A stretch of 64,000 nt of DNA from Daucus carota subsp. sativus (lineage: Eukaryota > Streptophyta > Magnoliopsida > Apiales > Apiaceae): contig NC_030387.2 in the NCBI RefSeq assembly GCF_001625215.2, forward strand, positions 40,509,606 through 40,573,605, read 5' to 3'. This document shows positions 13,306-25,073 of this stretch, one piece after another. The notes beneath the pieces were generated by a model. It saw only the letters and a list, made by a program, of their open reading frames with translations. It made no database searches and had not been told where the DNA came from. Every line of letters starts with the position of its first letter. Position 1 is the first letter of the stretch. Both the position numbers and the translations under genes were made by a program.

Positions 13306-16192
13306 TTAAAGACTCGCCAGTAGATCATCTCCAATGAAACCAGAAGTGAGGTTAGTACCCCTAGTTCCAAAAGCTTTCTCGATTTCTGACAACTTCTCCA
13401 AGCGAAGAGCCTGCAGCTCTTGTACTTTGCTTTTAGCATTGTCGATATGACAATCAATTGAGTGAAGCTCACTAAACAGGGGCTTTGAAAACCGGAGATG
13501 TTCTATATAATTCAGGCGGTCCAAAACCCAACTTACGTCAAGTCCCTGATTCTGTAAGTAAGAAAATACTTCCCTGTACTCCCCTATCATCTCAGAATCA
13601 ACATCAGCCATAGATATTTTGAAAAAGTCGTTCAGTGAGGTGCACAACATATTCAGATTCATTGTACATAACTTCTTGTTTTTTGTGTTGAAGTGCTTAA
13701 AGGTTTCAGGGTACTTATGCATAATGCGATCAAGCAGGCCTACAAACTCAATACTAACCTCATGGCTCTGCCATAACCCAGAATCTCTTTGCCCTCTTGA
13801 AGAGCTCACTTGATCTTTGTCTGTCCCTTCTACATAGCGTCAGTATGACAAACCCTGTTAGCATCTACCATGGAATCTTCCACAATTTTTTTCTGTCGGA
13901 TGAATTTAGGTTCATGATAAACAAGGTCAATGCAAAGAATTTGAATTGTGCATCATTCTAGATCTCAAAACAACAAATTTGATCATTCCAGGTCAAAAGC
14001 AAGGATAATAAATTTTCAAACAACTAAATTCTTAGATCAATGTAATATTAATAAGATCTTCAAATACTATGTATCATCAAGTGTATAAGTTGTATAGAGC
14101 ACCTAAATATATCAATGACCCGTGAAGAGTTCAGACTATGAGGTAAATTTTTTTATGGTGAAGAGTTTCTATTAGCAATAAAAAATAATAAGATCCAGTT
14201 TGTCTACAATTTAAAGTCAATCGAAAATTTCAAATGTCAGCGAACTTTGACCTTAGGTATTTGGATGTTTCTACACAATTTTAAGCTTGATTTGGTTTTA
14301 TTTATAATTAAAACTAACTTGTATTTGAAAAATAAAAATGTAAAGAAATAGTACTAACAAAAATTTATGCAACAAAAAGCTAGAAGCCTAGAATAGGCAC
14401 AACCTGAAATGAGAACAACCAACAAAAAGCACTGAGCTTGGGCATAAACTATTTCCACAATTTGGATGTTAACATAATAGAGTAAATAAGTAATCGAAAC
14501 TATAGATAATAGATAGCTCCCTTGTTTCCCGTCACAATATCATAAGTTGAAAAAGATACACCTATTTCATAACAAAAGATACATGCTTCTTATCATTTAC
14601 AATCGACATAAACAAATACATCTGAGTTCCAAATAAGGATGAATTCTTAATTACCTGGGGCAGTTTTGTGACGAAGGTGGCATTGGGAGAGCCGCCAAGT
14701 AAATAGCTTCTAAGAGCACCAGATATATTTGACTCTTCGAATCCCCTTGGTAACTTCACATACTCCAACTTACTGAATGGGGAAGGTAAACTAGCAAGAA
14801 TGTTGGAAATCTTACTGAGCACCTATAGCAACAAATATGAAGGAGAGGAGATCAAGCAAAATATAAAAAAATTGAGTTTTAAAGATATAGGACGAATTGA
14901 ATGTACATAAAATTGTTAAATACTATATAACAGCCATTGTCCAAGACAAATTTAACCAAAGGCCTCAAGTTCCACAAATAAATACCAATAGTGTCTTCAA
15001 TCAGACAAGAAAATAAAAGTTATTACTTTTATCACCAATCAGACAACATATATAAAGTTACCTCAATGCTCTCCAAGTCAAAAGTGAGATGCTTCGCATT
15101 ACAAAGTCCTAGAAGCATATTTGTTAACTGCCAATAAAATTGTTTCCTTTGTGTCAATATCACGTTTTGAAACCAACCCTGTAAACTTATATTAACATTC
15201 TCTAACTCGGGAACTCCAGTTATGACCGTAAAGATACCAAAAGAATTGAAGTTGCAGAGTTTTGGTGCTGAAACCACAATATTGATAGAAGGAGAATGCT
15301 TGAGGCGGGCTCTGATACTCAGGTTCAACAATTGAGGAGGACAAGAAATGAAACAATTTCCCTGGTTAAGTGTTAGAAATAATGTAAGATTTTTTAGATT
15401 GACAAGTGCAGAAATTATGTCACTCACTTTGGCAGAAACATATATATTATCCAGTTGTAGACTTAATAAAGCCGGTAAGTCCCAAACTTTGGGCAACATA
15501 CAGTGACACAGACGGAGTGTTGTTAAAGCTGGCAAACTGAAAGAAGATGAGCCCGATAAATCCCAACCCTCAAGACACAGAGTTGTTAGGGCAGGCAAGC
15601 ATGTGAACAATGAATCCTTCAGCCATGAATTTCTCTGTTTATCTTCGTAAGAACGCACATACTTGAGGCGGAGAGTTGTTAAGGCAGGTAAATCCCAAAA
15701 ATCCGATTGCAGTTCACATGTTTCGAGACTCACTTTTAATGTAAGTTTGTTTAACGACACAGAGCTGAAAGTGGACAACTTAAAAGGTATATGATCACGT
15801 AATAGTTCAAGATATAATGATTGCGCATTATGGGAAATTGCATAGTGTGCAAACTCTTCAAAAAAATTCCAGGAACACGTCGCATTGTAAACACGAAACT
15901 TCAAATCAGAAATATTGGATTGAGGGTTTCGATCAGAAAAAATACGACGGATGAAATTAGCAACATATTTAGATTCAGAGATTTGATACGGACCGATTTG
16001 GAGAAAAGGGAGAGTGGTCCATAGAAGCTGCCATCGTCTCGAGAGAGTGCAGGTTTCGACAGCCTGTTTTGCATCTACAAATGAGAGGATTTTGTGAATG
16101 AGTTCATCAGGCAATCTGCTGAGTCTGTCTTCGTCTCCGAGTTGTTGAGGAAATGCTCTTGTTCTTGCTTTCTTCTTCTCTCCAGACCCCAT
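13306..16192 (-). pseudogene. F-box/LRR/FBD gene, copy 1; 3' module cut off by a frameshift
   Basis: Exon 1 (16192-15062) and exon 2 (14822-14655) are open and encode 433 residues. There is an N-terminal F-box (RLPDELIHKILSF), then leucine-rich repeats with recurring LPALTTLRL phrases, then an FBD-like segment (LEYVKLPRGFEESN). F-box proteins of this class are predicted substrate receptors of SCF ubiquitin ligases. Exon 3 begins at 13892. Compared with copies 2 and 3 it has lost one base near 13832, where they read CTACGGAAGG or CTATGGAAGG. This creates a TAG at 13832-13830 after 20 exon-3 residues. The downstream module (13809-13306) stays open in the original frame, so the break may be recent. 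A 453-residue protein ending in the FBD could still be made. Whether it is a pseudogene, a shortened working allele or an assembly error is open. Confidence 0.8.
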
Positions 16193-16532
16193 TTCTCGCT
16201 CTGCTCTGCTTGCTCTCTTCTAACCTAACCCTTCAGTACAATTCAATCGCTTATTCATCCGACTTTTGTCTTACCACGAGTCCACAACCCTGTTTGGGGC
16301 AACTTATTTTTAAAAAATTTAACGACTTAATTTTTTGAAAAAGGAAAATAGATTTTTTTGTCAACCAAGTTATTATGTTTTTAGAAACTTACCACTCAAC
16401 TAATTCTTTTTTCATTTTAGTCACTAATTTTAGGTTTGGATTTGTTTTTAGTCACAAACTTAAGTTCGGATATGATTATTAGCAATGTGATATTTTTTTG
16501 TAGCATCATTAATACATAGTGATAGTATATAA

Positions 16533-16904
16533 GAGCAAGTCCAACACTATGCTAAGAGCTTCCCTAAAAATATTATAAAATAATATGTCTTAGTGATTTA
16601 GCACAAGATTATTTAGCACATGAACTCCAATAGTACTCCCTATATCCATTCCCTATTATTATAATATTATTAAATTTAAACATTTTGGGATGTTGTGAAA
16701 AGGGAAATGATGTGGAGGAGAGATGGAAATGAATATTTTAATGATAAAAATAGTTTAGAAGTGATTAGCATATTCTAAAAATAGGGAAGGGGAGGCTTGT
16801 GCTAGTGATTTAGCACATCACTAGCATAGTGTTGGAGTGCAATTTTATCCCATATTCCCTATTTTTGGATTTAAGACTTGATTTAGCACACCTATTGGAC
16901 TTGC
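16533..16904. mobile_element. Tourist-like (PIF/Harbinger) MITE
   Basis: The 372-bp element begins GAGCAAGTCCAAC and ends TTGGACTTGC. It is flanked by TAA on both sides (16530-16532 and 16905-16907). A 3-bp TAA duplication and a GAGCAAGTCC terminus match the element at 37323-38047, whose length without its nested insertion is about the same (370 bp). The right terminus lacks two bases relative to that copy. No coding capacity. Confidence 0.7.
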
Positions 16905-17560
16905 TAATGTGATGTATATTTATATCTTTATATATATAAATAATAACATAAAATGAAGCGATAAAATATTAAAATGAAATCATAATTAGATTTCTATAAA
17001 TTAATTAAACCATCAATATGGAATCAATGACTTCAAACAATTCCTCCGCTCTCTGATAAAATAATGTCTAGTTGAGTGATACGATGCATCATATTTTACT
17101 ATTAAAGTTTCAATCGACTAGTTCAGCCTAAGATCTCTCTTAAGTTTATCTTCATAAATTTTAATAACTTTATCTTATTATAATTTTCAAGATAAAGATA
17201 AATTAATAGAGAGGAAAACTTAATCTTCGATGATTTATGAGATTTTTTTTTTTGCGTCTAAAAATTCAAACACTAAATTTTTATTCGGAAAAAAAAATAA
17301 AATAATTTATGAGACTACATCTTTTAGAAGTCATAAAATGCATGTCAAATTCTTATCATCCAAGATAAACGATCTTGGGTACATAAAAGTACTATATATA
17401 AGGGAAAATAGATTTTTTTGCCACCCAACTTAGTATTTGTTTAGAAACCTACCACTGAACTATAATTTTTTTCTTTTTTGCCACTATGTTAGGTTCGGAT
17501 TATTTTTTTTGTCACTAACGTTAGGTTCGGATTTGATTATTAACATTATGTTATCCTTTT

Positions 17561-17800
17561 TAGAGTTAATTGCATTTGGCACCCCTTTGATTTCAGCATG
17601 TTGCACATTGCACCTAACAATTTTGGAATAAACACTATGCAGCCTCTTAATTTTAACCCGTAGACACTTTGCACCCTTTCCGTTATCTTCTGCCGTTACA
17701 GTTAACTTTTGAAGGAGCATTTTGGGAAATTTTATTATATTTAATTAAAATCAAACCTTTATTTAAATTTTCCGACCATCTAAACGATATTTTTCGGAAA
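17561..17800. repeat. Dispersed repeat, copy 1 of 2 in the window
   Basis: About 240 bases that match 44257-44492 along their length. Shared phrases include GTTGCACATTGCACCTAA, ACCCTTTCCGTTA, TTTTATTATATTTAATTAAA and CGATATTTTTCGGAAA. I cannot assign it to a transposon class. It sits inside the inner MULE-like element. Confidence 0.7.
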
Positions 17801-18119
17801 TCTATTTTTCGGTAGTCTGCAATATAATAGTGATCTGTGTCTATATCTTTATATGTATTACTCCATATGTGCCCTAGGTAATTTATCTTAGAGGACGAGA
17901 GTACTCTAAGACTAAATTTTTTAGGTTCTTAAAATGCCTGTTAAACTCTCGTACTTCAAGGTAAACTAGCTAAGGGACATATAAATGACTGTATATAATG
18001 TTATAGACACATATCATATCACCATAATATTGCAGACTACCACTAGGTATATAGATGATTGTATATAATGTTATAGACACATATCATATCACCATAATAT
18101 TGCAAATTTTAGAATAAAA

Positions 18120-18600
18120 AGATCTGTATCGGTATCCGGTCGGATATTATCCGGATACGGATAATATCCGTATCCGCTTTTTCAAACTTCACCAGAAATC
18201 AAATATACATTCCGAGATTAATTAAAAAAACATATTTTGAACCGTTCAACAACAAATGTATACCCAGTCAGAAATTAATAACATACTTTAGTAGAAGTTT
18301 GGGCATTCAGGCCAAATATTTCAAACAAAATATTAATTTTAACAACTTAAAATCACAAAACAACACTATCTGCAACAATTTTAAAAAGAAAAAGCCTGAT
18401 GAAGATAGTTCCATTTTCTCCATTTGCAAGATACTTAATGTTTCTTTTTTATTTTAAATATAAATTGTTTTTCAAAATTTATATGATAAAATAAAAAATA
18501 TAAGTAAATAATAAATTTATATAAGTATTATTATATACATATAATAATAATTTCGGATACGGATCTTTTCGGATACGGATACAGATTTTTTTGACAGCCC
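18120..18600. mobile_element. Possible hAT-like remnant
   Basis: The right end reads TTTTTTGACAGCCCTA, as in hAT-type ends that begin with AGGGCTGTCAAAA. Both ends carry the repeated phrase GGATACGGAT or its complement. The left end is not clear and I find no 8-bp target duplication, so this is tentative. Confidence 0.35.
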
Positions 18601-19290
18601 TAACTACCACTATGTTTTTATAATGCTCAAAAAATAACATATTGTTAATAATCAAATCAAAACATAATGTTAGTGACAAAAAAAAAAATCCAACGTTTTT
18701 TTAAAGAAAAAAAAACAACATTAAATTTTATTCAGAAAAAATAAAATAAAATAATTTTTGAAATTTTTTGGAGTCTCAAAATGCGTGTCCAACTCTCGTC
18801 CTCCAAGGTAAACTACCCAGGACACTATATAAAGATATAGACACAATCAGATCGCCATTATATAAAGACTAACACTATATTTTAATAATAGTAAAAAAAT
18901 AACATAGTGTTAATAATCAAATCCGAACCCGACGTTAGTGACAAAAAAAAGTCCGAACCTAACACTAGTGACAAAAAAGTAAAAAATTATAGTTCAGTGG
19001 TAGGTTTCTAAACAAATAATAAGTTGAGTGGTAAAAAAATCTATTTTCCCTATATATAAAGATAAACATATATGAAATCATCAAAATATTACAGATTATC
19101 ACTACATTTTAATAATACTACAAAGAATAAATATAATGCTAATAATCAAATCTGAACCTAACTTTAGTGGCAAAAAATAAATCCGAACCTAACATGAGTG
19201 ACTAAAATAAAAAAGAAATTAGTTGAGTGGTAAGTTTCAAAAAACATCATAAGTTGGGTGACAAAAAAAATCTATTTTCCCTTTTGGAAA

Positions 19291-21780
19291 AAATATATAT
19301 TTTTTATAATTTTTTTAGATATAAATGTTAAAAAAATGTTTTATATTCATTATTTAGCAAAAAACTAAGGACTTATTTCACAAAAATAGTAGAGTCGTTG
19401 GTACTTTTCTCCAGAAAACCCCCTATTTTTTAAGAATAAGCTTAGTCAAACTTCCTATTTTTTAAGAATAAGCTTAGTCAAACTTCTGCAATCTAGAAGC
19501 AACTTATTCGTATAATCAATAATTTATATTTGACTTTACAAAGATGTATAGATTCATTTTCCAGAGATAACTAGCTCATAACATGTAGTAGTGATTTGTT
19601 ATTTTATCATATATCTTTTAATATTTAATTTTATCAAGGGATATTCCCTATAATACATGAATTGGCTTTCCCAATGATATCATCACATTTTTGACTTATA
19701 ACTCTGGTAACCATATACTAATGATTTCCCACACATAACACCCTCATGTTATGTAAAACGTAATAGAATTAATTTCAAATTGTAAAATAAATTGTATTTT
19801 TGAAAACCTTATTAAAAAAAATACATGAATAAACCTTTTAATCATATAAACCGCAGTTAAATTGAGTTAGATATATTTAAATTTCATAACCGAACTTTGA
19901 TCATTTATATACTCCCATTTATATGATCTAAAAATTTATTTACAAAATTTGGTAACCACAACAACCATAAAACAAATCATATATAGAAGTGTGTATTTGC
20001 AATTAAGGTCAAGTAAGTGACTTGGTACTGATCAAATAACAATTAGACACTAATATTGTCAAGCATCTTTATTATGTATGAATGGTATCTAATCCACTAG
20101 TCAAACAACACTAGATCTTTATCAATGGTTGATAGTATTTTCCTCCGCATCACTTCATAGGACTCATGCGGGGAAACATGAGTGTGTTAAAACATGTTTG
20201 TGCCTTGGGAAGATACTCTCGCGATCCATCACTTTGTTGCTAGTTCCTTAGAGATGATCTAATGCTTGGAATCCTCCTCGTGGCAGGTATATGATAGATG
20301 TCCAGATATAAAACAGTTTCCTCTTTTTTTTACCGACAAATCACCAACACATAGTAGTGAAATCAATGCATAAGATATAAAATCTGGTGTCCAATTTACA
20401 ATTAAAATACCGCCAACTTCACAAAAACAATGTTGTCCAATATGATGTGTAGTTGAACTTTGTGAATAAGTGTCATAACAATGAGTCCCTCAACATATAT
20501 ATAAAAGGCGTCCTCATAAGACGATCCTAAATAACAAATTAATAAACCATTATGCAAGGACAAATATAGTTTTGATATGAGATATATATACTAAGTAAAG
20601 ACAAAAATTGCTAGTTTTATACGTGAAAGAATAATATATGATAATTAGTCATACAATAATTTTCTGAGGAAAATAGAGTACTAGATCTGAGGAAAAACAT
20701 AACACTACTAAAATTGTAGATAATATTATGCAACGGTAAAAAATATTGTGAAATACTGAAACAGTAAAGAATCACATAGTTTGAATATTAAATTTTTGTT
20801 TTTTATATGTTATGATTTTGGTATTGACATTCAAATCAAGGTGAACAATCACGATTTGAGATGCTTAACAATCATTAACAATTCTTTCAGACTCCTTCGA
20901 CATCATCTCATTGCTTGTATTCTCTATTATTTTCGTCAAATTTTCTAATTAATTAAGAATAGGATATTAGTGGGAATAGTGTTTGTAATGATTTTAATTC
21001 ATCACGATATTTGTTGAAAATTTGCGAGTCAAGACAAGGCTTCTTATGTAAATATATTTGTTCAGAGAACATTTGATAATTATAATTTTTTACATATCAA
21101 TTGGATTACGACTGGTGTTAAAAAAATTCGTTTTGCTATAATGATGGTATTTTCTTAAAAAATTGATCGAAATGTTATGTTTAAAATTAATGAGTATCTT
21201 GTATAAATAAAATTCTGTTGATATAAACGAGAAACGAGGGCAGTGAGATTTTTTTTTTTTTTTGGAATTTTTGAATATAAATATTAAAAATAAAAAATTA
21301 CTCCCTCCGTCTTTCTGAGTAGTATACATCGGTGGACTGGGAGTCGGAGACTCAGAACGCATTCTAATACGCTCATAAAACATGTTTTCATAAAAAAAAT
21401 AATATTTAAAAAAATTATGTTGGAAAATTTTCAATTGGTAGAAAAATATATTGGTCGAATTTGTGATTGAGAGAGAGAGAAATGTATTAATATTTTAAAA
21501 AAACGATTTTAATTTGAATAACTAATTATAGATATGGAGACTATTGTGTGCTAATGAATACACCATAGAAAATTTGTTTTTTATAAAGTCATGTTACGCA
21601 TTCCAAATTAGGATATTATGTATTGTCGAGGGTAACTAGCTCAATATCAAAAACAAAGTTTAATACAACATTTTAACACTTCAAACACTATTTCATATCA
21701 TGTTTTGAATTAAAACGCCAAATACATACACATATAATGATCTCTACACAATCTGGCCTAGACGTGTAAGACCCAAACTA
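19291..21780. other. AT-rich intergenic DNA
   Basis: No gene is seen. It contains one isolated Stowaway-type end (CTCCCTCCGTC) near 21301 with no partner found. The segment at about 21029-21145 resembles the upstream region of the HECT-like ORF (22680-22800); see the findings. Confidence 0.45.
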
Positions 21781-21804
21781 ACAACATACACATTACAACT
21801 TAAC

Positions 21805-22587
21805 TTAAGCAACCCTAATTACCATAAAGACAAGAGTTAAGAAGAAACCTTCATTTGGATAAAGTCTTGTCTCATCCCTTGCAAGATCATCTTCTGAAGT
21901 CTTAAAAGCATCCGGGGATCGAACAATTTGGCACGCCAACGAAACCAACCAGTCCCTTCTCACCCAATCACCCATCCCCTCTTCATCCGCATACATCACA
22001 TTAACTCCCTGCACCAAATCTTGTGCCTCGGCTTGAGTAATCTTCTCTATCGAATCGTCCAACAGATTAGACCTATTAATTTCTAGTTTAAGTTGCTGAT
22101 CATCGTTATTGGGACGTGGGATATAAAGATGAGCGAGTGCAACTCTAAAGTCAAATCCAGTCTCGAGAACCCAGCCATGCCCCGCGTTCTCAAAATCGAG
22201 TTTATCCGAGAAATAATCGACATTGTTAATCATGCAAATCTTGAAACGCTCGGAGCTATGATCATTCTTGGGCAATAAGGAAAGCATCTCAAACAACATC
22301 ATGTAAAAACCACGAGGATCCTCAGCAGCCTCCACCAACTTATCCAATGAATCAAAAGAAAAATCGAAGTTCTTTTTATTCCCGAAGAGACTCACGAAAT
22401 TCTGATGCTTCACGGTCACCAACATCTCCTCCACAAGCTCCTCCGACAATATATCCCCTGTTTTCTCCACCTTTTCTAACTCGTCTTCTAAACGACTCAA
22501 TTTTTTCATAACTGTTAGCATTAACAGTATCTTGTGATCCATGTTTTCACAAGATAATACATCAAGATGATCAAGAATGTCTGCCAT
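21805..22587 (-). CDS. HECT-like short protein (start of HECT N-lobe only), UPL5-like
   Basis: Intronless ORF of 260 residues starting at the first ATG, 22587 (MADILDHLDV); an in-frame TTG 24 bases upstream is not used. The first two thirds are helical and charged with no domain I can name. Roughly residues 175-255 resemble the beginning of a HECT N-lobe. NLLDDSIEKI, QAEAQDLVQG, EEGMGDWVRRDWL and RLYPNEG occur in the order and spacing of the HECT block LLEDSFE / GPGVLREWF / RRFYPNP. The rest of the HECT domain, including the C-lobe with the catalytic cysteine, is absent, so it cannot be an active E3 ligase. It may be a truncated relic of a UPL5-type gene, or a small regulatory protein. The frame is intact over 783 bases, which is unusual for a relic of any age. 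Confidence 0.6.
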   Translation of the reverse strand: MADILDHLDVLSCENMDHKILLMLTVMKKLSRLEDELEKVEKTGDILSEELVEEMLVTVKHQNFVSLFGNKKNFDFSFDSLDKLVEAAEDPRGFYMMLFEMLSLLPKNDHSSERFKICMINNVDYFSDKLDFENAGHGWVLETGFDFRVALAHLYIPRPNNDDQQLKLEINRSNLLDDSIEKITQAEAQDLVQGVNVMYADEEGMGDWVRRDWLVSLACQIVRSPDAFKTSEDDLARDETRLYPNEGFFLTLVFMVIRVA

Positions 22588-22938
22588 ACAACTGCAAGAA
22601 TCAAGAATCAAGAATCAAGAATGAGTGCAGGGTAATACTGTTTGTGATTTAGTTGTAAGTGATGATATTTGTTAAGTTTGAGACACAAACACAAGGCTTA
22701 TTATATATGTAAATATTTCGTTCAAAGTGCATTAATTGATAGTTGCAATTTTATTACATATACGACTTGTGTTAAAAAAAATGTTCTTTTTACTATATAC
22801 TAGTTTATAGTTTATCTCGTCACAAAGTTGGTTCCCTTCATTTTATATTTATATTTATTTTATTTTGTTTTGTTTATAATATGTTAAACCAACAATATAG
22901 TATATATATTTTTTCAAAAATAATTATTAAATTATAAT

Positions 22939-25073
22939 GGGAAATTCCAAATAGTACCATTGTACTATTGGCTTTTCCAGTTGATACCACAAGACATTTT
23001 GGTCTTCCATGCGGCACCACTGAGCTATTGACAACAAAGCTAACATAACACTCTGTTAACACAAACGTTAGTTGCACTGTTAAATAGCAGAAAAAAGCAT
23101 CTCCCTTCAAAAAATATTCAACAACAAATGTTTCAACAGCAAAAAATATCCAAAAGTAATCAGTCATACATACATTTCAGTAGCAAATGTTTCAAAACAA
23201 ATTCAACAAAGACAAATATCCAAAATAATTTAGTAACGTAGGAACTTAGGCTTGTGATTGTGATTGAGACATCGGGAACTGGGAATTAGTAAATTCAGCT
23301 GGCTGAGATGTCGTAGCTGCTGCTTTGGCAGCATTGGATTGATCCCTAACTCTGGGATGCCTAACCAGCACTGGCTCACCTCCTGCAGCTCTCTTTTCTT
23401 TCTCAGTCAGATCTCCCTTGCAAGTCCTTGAATTGTGGCCAAGACATCCATATTTTTTGCATTTCACAGTCTGAGTTCTTTTGCCCTTTTTGTCTTCTCC
23501 TTCTCCCCTTCTTCTGTTTCTAGAAGGTCTTCATACTCTCCTCTTTAGTGTTGGTGGCATGATGGTAGGCAAATCATCATATGCAGGCCACTGCTCCTTG
23601 TCTGGTATGGGGTTAATGTGGAAGCTATAGGACTGTTTGTATGTTCTCACAGAATACCAGGCTGAAACCACAGTGTGAGGGTCAATTTTTGCATGCACCA
23701 TAGCTCTTATGGCATGCCTGCAAGGTATACCTGAAATCTGCCAAGCACCACATGAGCATATCTTATTATTGAGAGATAGGGGAAAATGGGATTTTCCCTC
23801 ATGAATTTCATACTCTCCAGGCTTTGACATATAGGCCTTGCAGCTGATGGTGTCTTTGCTGATAACCTTCAGTGCCTTAATTATCTTGGGACAGAGCTCA
23901 TCATCTTTCCATCCTAATGCATGTTGATACCTTGTTGAAATTCGAACCATGCACACTCTTCTAATACCTTAAGTAAGAAAGAAATACAAATGTATAGATA
24001 GTCATTAACAGTCACTTATATAAATGTATAAGTAGTTGGATTTTACCTTCAAGTAGGGTTAGTACTGGCATGCACCTATCAATTCCAAGAATAGAATTGA
24101 AGCTCTCTACAAAATTTGAGGTGTTGGAGTCATTACACACATTTGGATCAAATTTGTGCTTGCTCCAAGTTAATGGATCTCCCAATTCTGCAAACCAGGC
24201 CATAACTCTATCACCTCCAGCTTCTTTGAGCCTTTCCATAGCTTTTCTGAATGTAAACTGTTGGTTTTAAAACAGTCCCAACAGTAATGGGTATAATCTC
24301 CCTATCACTCAACCTATTAAACATCCTCATCAAATGTTCATCATTCAGTAATGGTTGAGTTTCCATTTTAAAAGGGTAGTAAAAAGTCGGGAAATGATAA
24401 TCCAATTTCAGCCCTTGTTTCTTGCACTCTTCCTCATAATCTAATACAATATCCAACATTGATGTCTTATATGGATCAACCCTAATGTCAACACGCGTAG
24501 CCCTCCAGACAAACCTCAACACTTTCTCAACTTCACCCATCTGTAAATACACACACACACATACATTGAAGCACACAAACACACCAATATATACACAATC
24601 ACACCAATATATACACAAACATAATACAGATATTGACATTTACACTGATCATCGCAATCTTATATCAAACAGTTAGCATGCATACACTTAATACGTTATT
24701 GGACTGTTTCGAATGGATTAAAAAACGTACCTTGAGAATGTCGAGATTGCAAGATGAGATGATTCCAGCTGATTGTAGTGCATTCAGCAGATTCCCAAAT
24801 CACCGTGCTTAAACCCTAGTCGCTTTCTCCTCACCGCTGCGTTTTTATGTTTTTTTAAGCTTATTTCATTTTTGTTTATATGTTTAAACATGTATTAAGT
24901 GTATTTTAGATTTTTTTTTAATTTTGTTTTTAACGGCTAAGTAACGTTTCAGCTAACAGAGGGGCATTTACGGTACAATTAAATATCTCAGTGGTGCCGC
25001 ATGGAAGACCAATAATGTCTTGTGGTATCAACTGGAAAAGCCAATAGTACAATGGTACTATTTGGAATTTCCC
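22939..25073. mobile_element. Mutator-like element (MULE), deleted derivative
   Basis: A complete 2135-bp insertion. The TIRs are about 91 bp and nearly identical (22939-23029 and 24983-25073), each beginning GGGAAATTCCAAATAGTACC. A perfect 9-bp TSD, AATTATAAT, lies at 22930-22938 and 25074-25082. It carries a minus-strand transposase gene that has lost its catalytic region. The TIR identity and perfect TSD suggest a recent insertion. It could be moved only by a transposase supplied elsewhere. Confidence 0.93.
23246..24540 (-). pseudogene. MuDR-type transposase gene lacking its catalytic core
   Basis: Starts at ATG 24540 (MGEVEKVLRFVWRATRVD), the N-terminal MuDR region. After PITVGTVLKPT, near 24270, the reading jumps to FRKAMERLKEAGGDRV in another frame. 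In intact MULE transposases that segment lies after the DDE catalytic domain, so an internal deletion has removed the core. Downstream comes the NFVESFNSIL motif. An intron (about 24046-23968) then joins LTLLEG to IRRVCMVRIS. A SWIM zinc finger follows (CSCGAWQISGIPCRHAIRAM; C-x-C...C-x-H). A TGA at about 23533-23531 then interrupts the frame. Past it the same frame continues into a basic stretch and a CCHC zinc knuckle (CKKYGCLGHNSRTC), ending at 23246. The deletion and the nonsense codon both make it non-functional. Confidence 0.85.

Larger units (their letters stand above)
17402..19050. mobile_element. Inner MULE-like element of the same family, nested in the 16342-19281 element
   Basis: The ends are inverted repeats beginning GGGAAAATAGATTTTTTTG (left) and GGGAAAATAGATTTTTTTA (right, reverse complement). 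The match extends through AAACCTACCACTGAACTATA and TTAGGTTCGGATT. A perfect 9-bp TSD, TATATATAA, lies at 17393-17401 and 19051-19059. Its interior holds a dispersed repeat (17561-17800), a local duplication near 17990-18104 and a hAT-like remnant ending near 18600. No transposase is seen. Confidence 0.8.
16342..19281. mobile_element. Outer MULE-like element with long inverted repeats, host of nested insertions
   Basis: The ends are about 190-bp inverted repeats. The left begins AGGAAAATAGATTTTTTTG and the right reverse complement begins GGGAAAATAGATTTTTTTTG; both continue through matching phrases (TTACCACTCAACTAAT; TAGTCACT; GATTATTAGCA). The 9-bp flanks, TTTTGAAAA (16333-16341) and TTTTGGAAA (19282-19290), match at eight of nine bases. 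Long TIRs with 9-bp duplications point to Mutator-like elements, and no transposase is present. A Tourist-like MITE and a second element of the same family have inserted inside it. Confidence 0.65.

Noticed and set aside
16342-19281. Long inverted repeats as a microRNA precursor
   Set aside because: Length, TSDs and further copies of the TIR show transposon ends; no short hairpin with a clear mature arm stands out.
21301-21320. Stowaway MITE at 21.3 kb
   Set aside because: Only one CTCCCTCCGTC end is present and no inverted partner with TA was found nearby.
24560-24639. Upstream extension of the MULE ORF (MSISVLCLC...)
   Set aside because: Cys/Val-rich translation of an ACAC-rich stretch before the ATG at 24540; it is not part of the MuDR domain.
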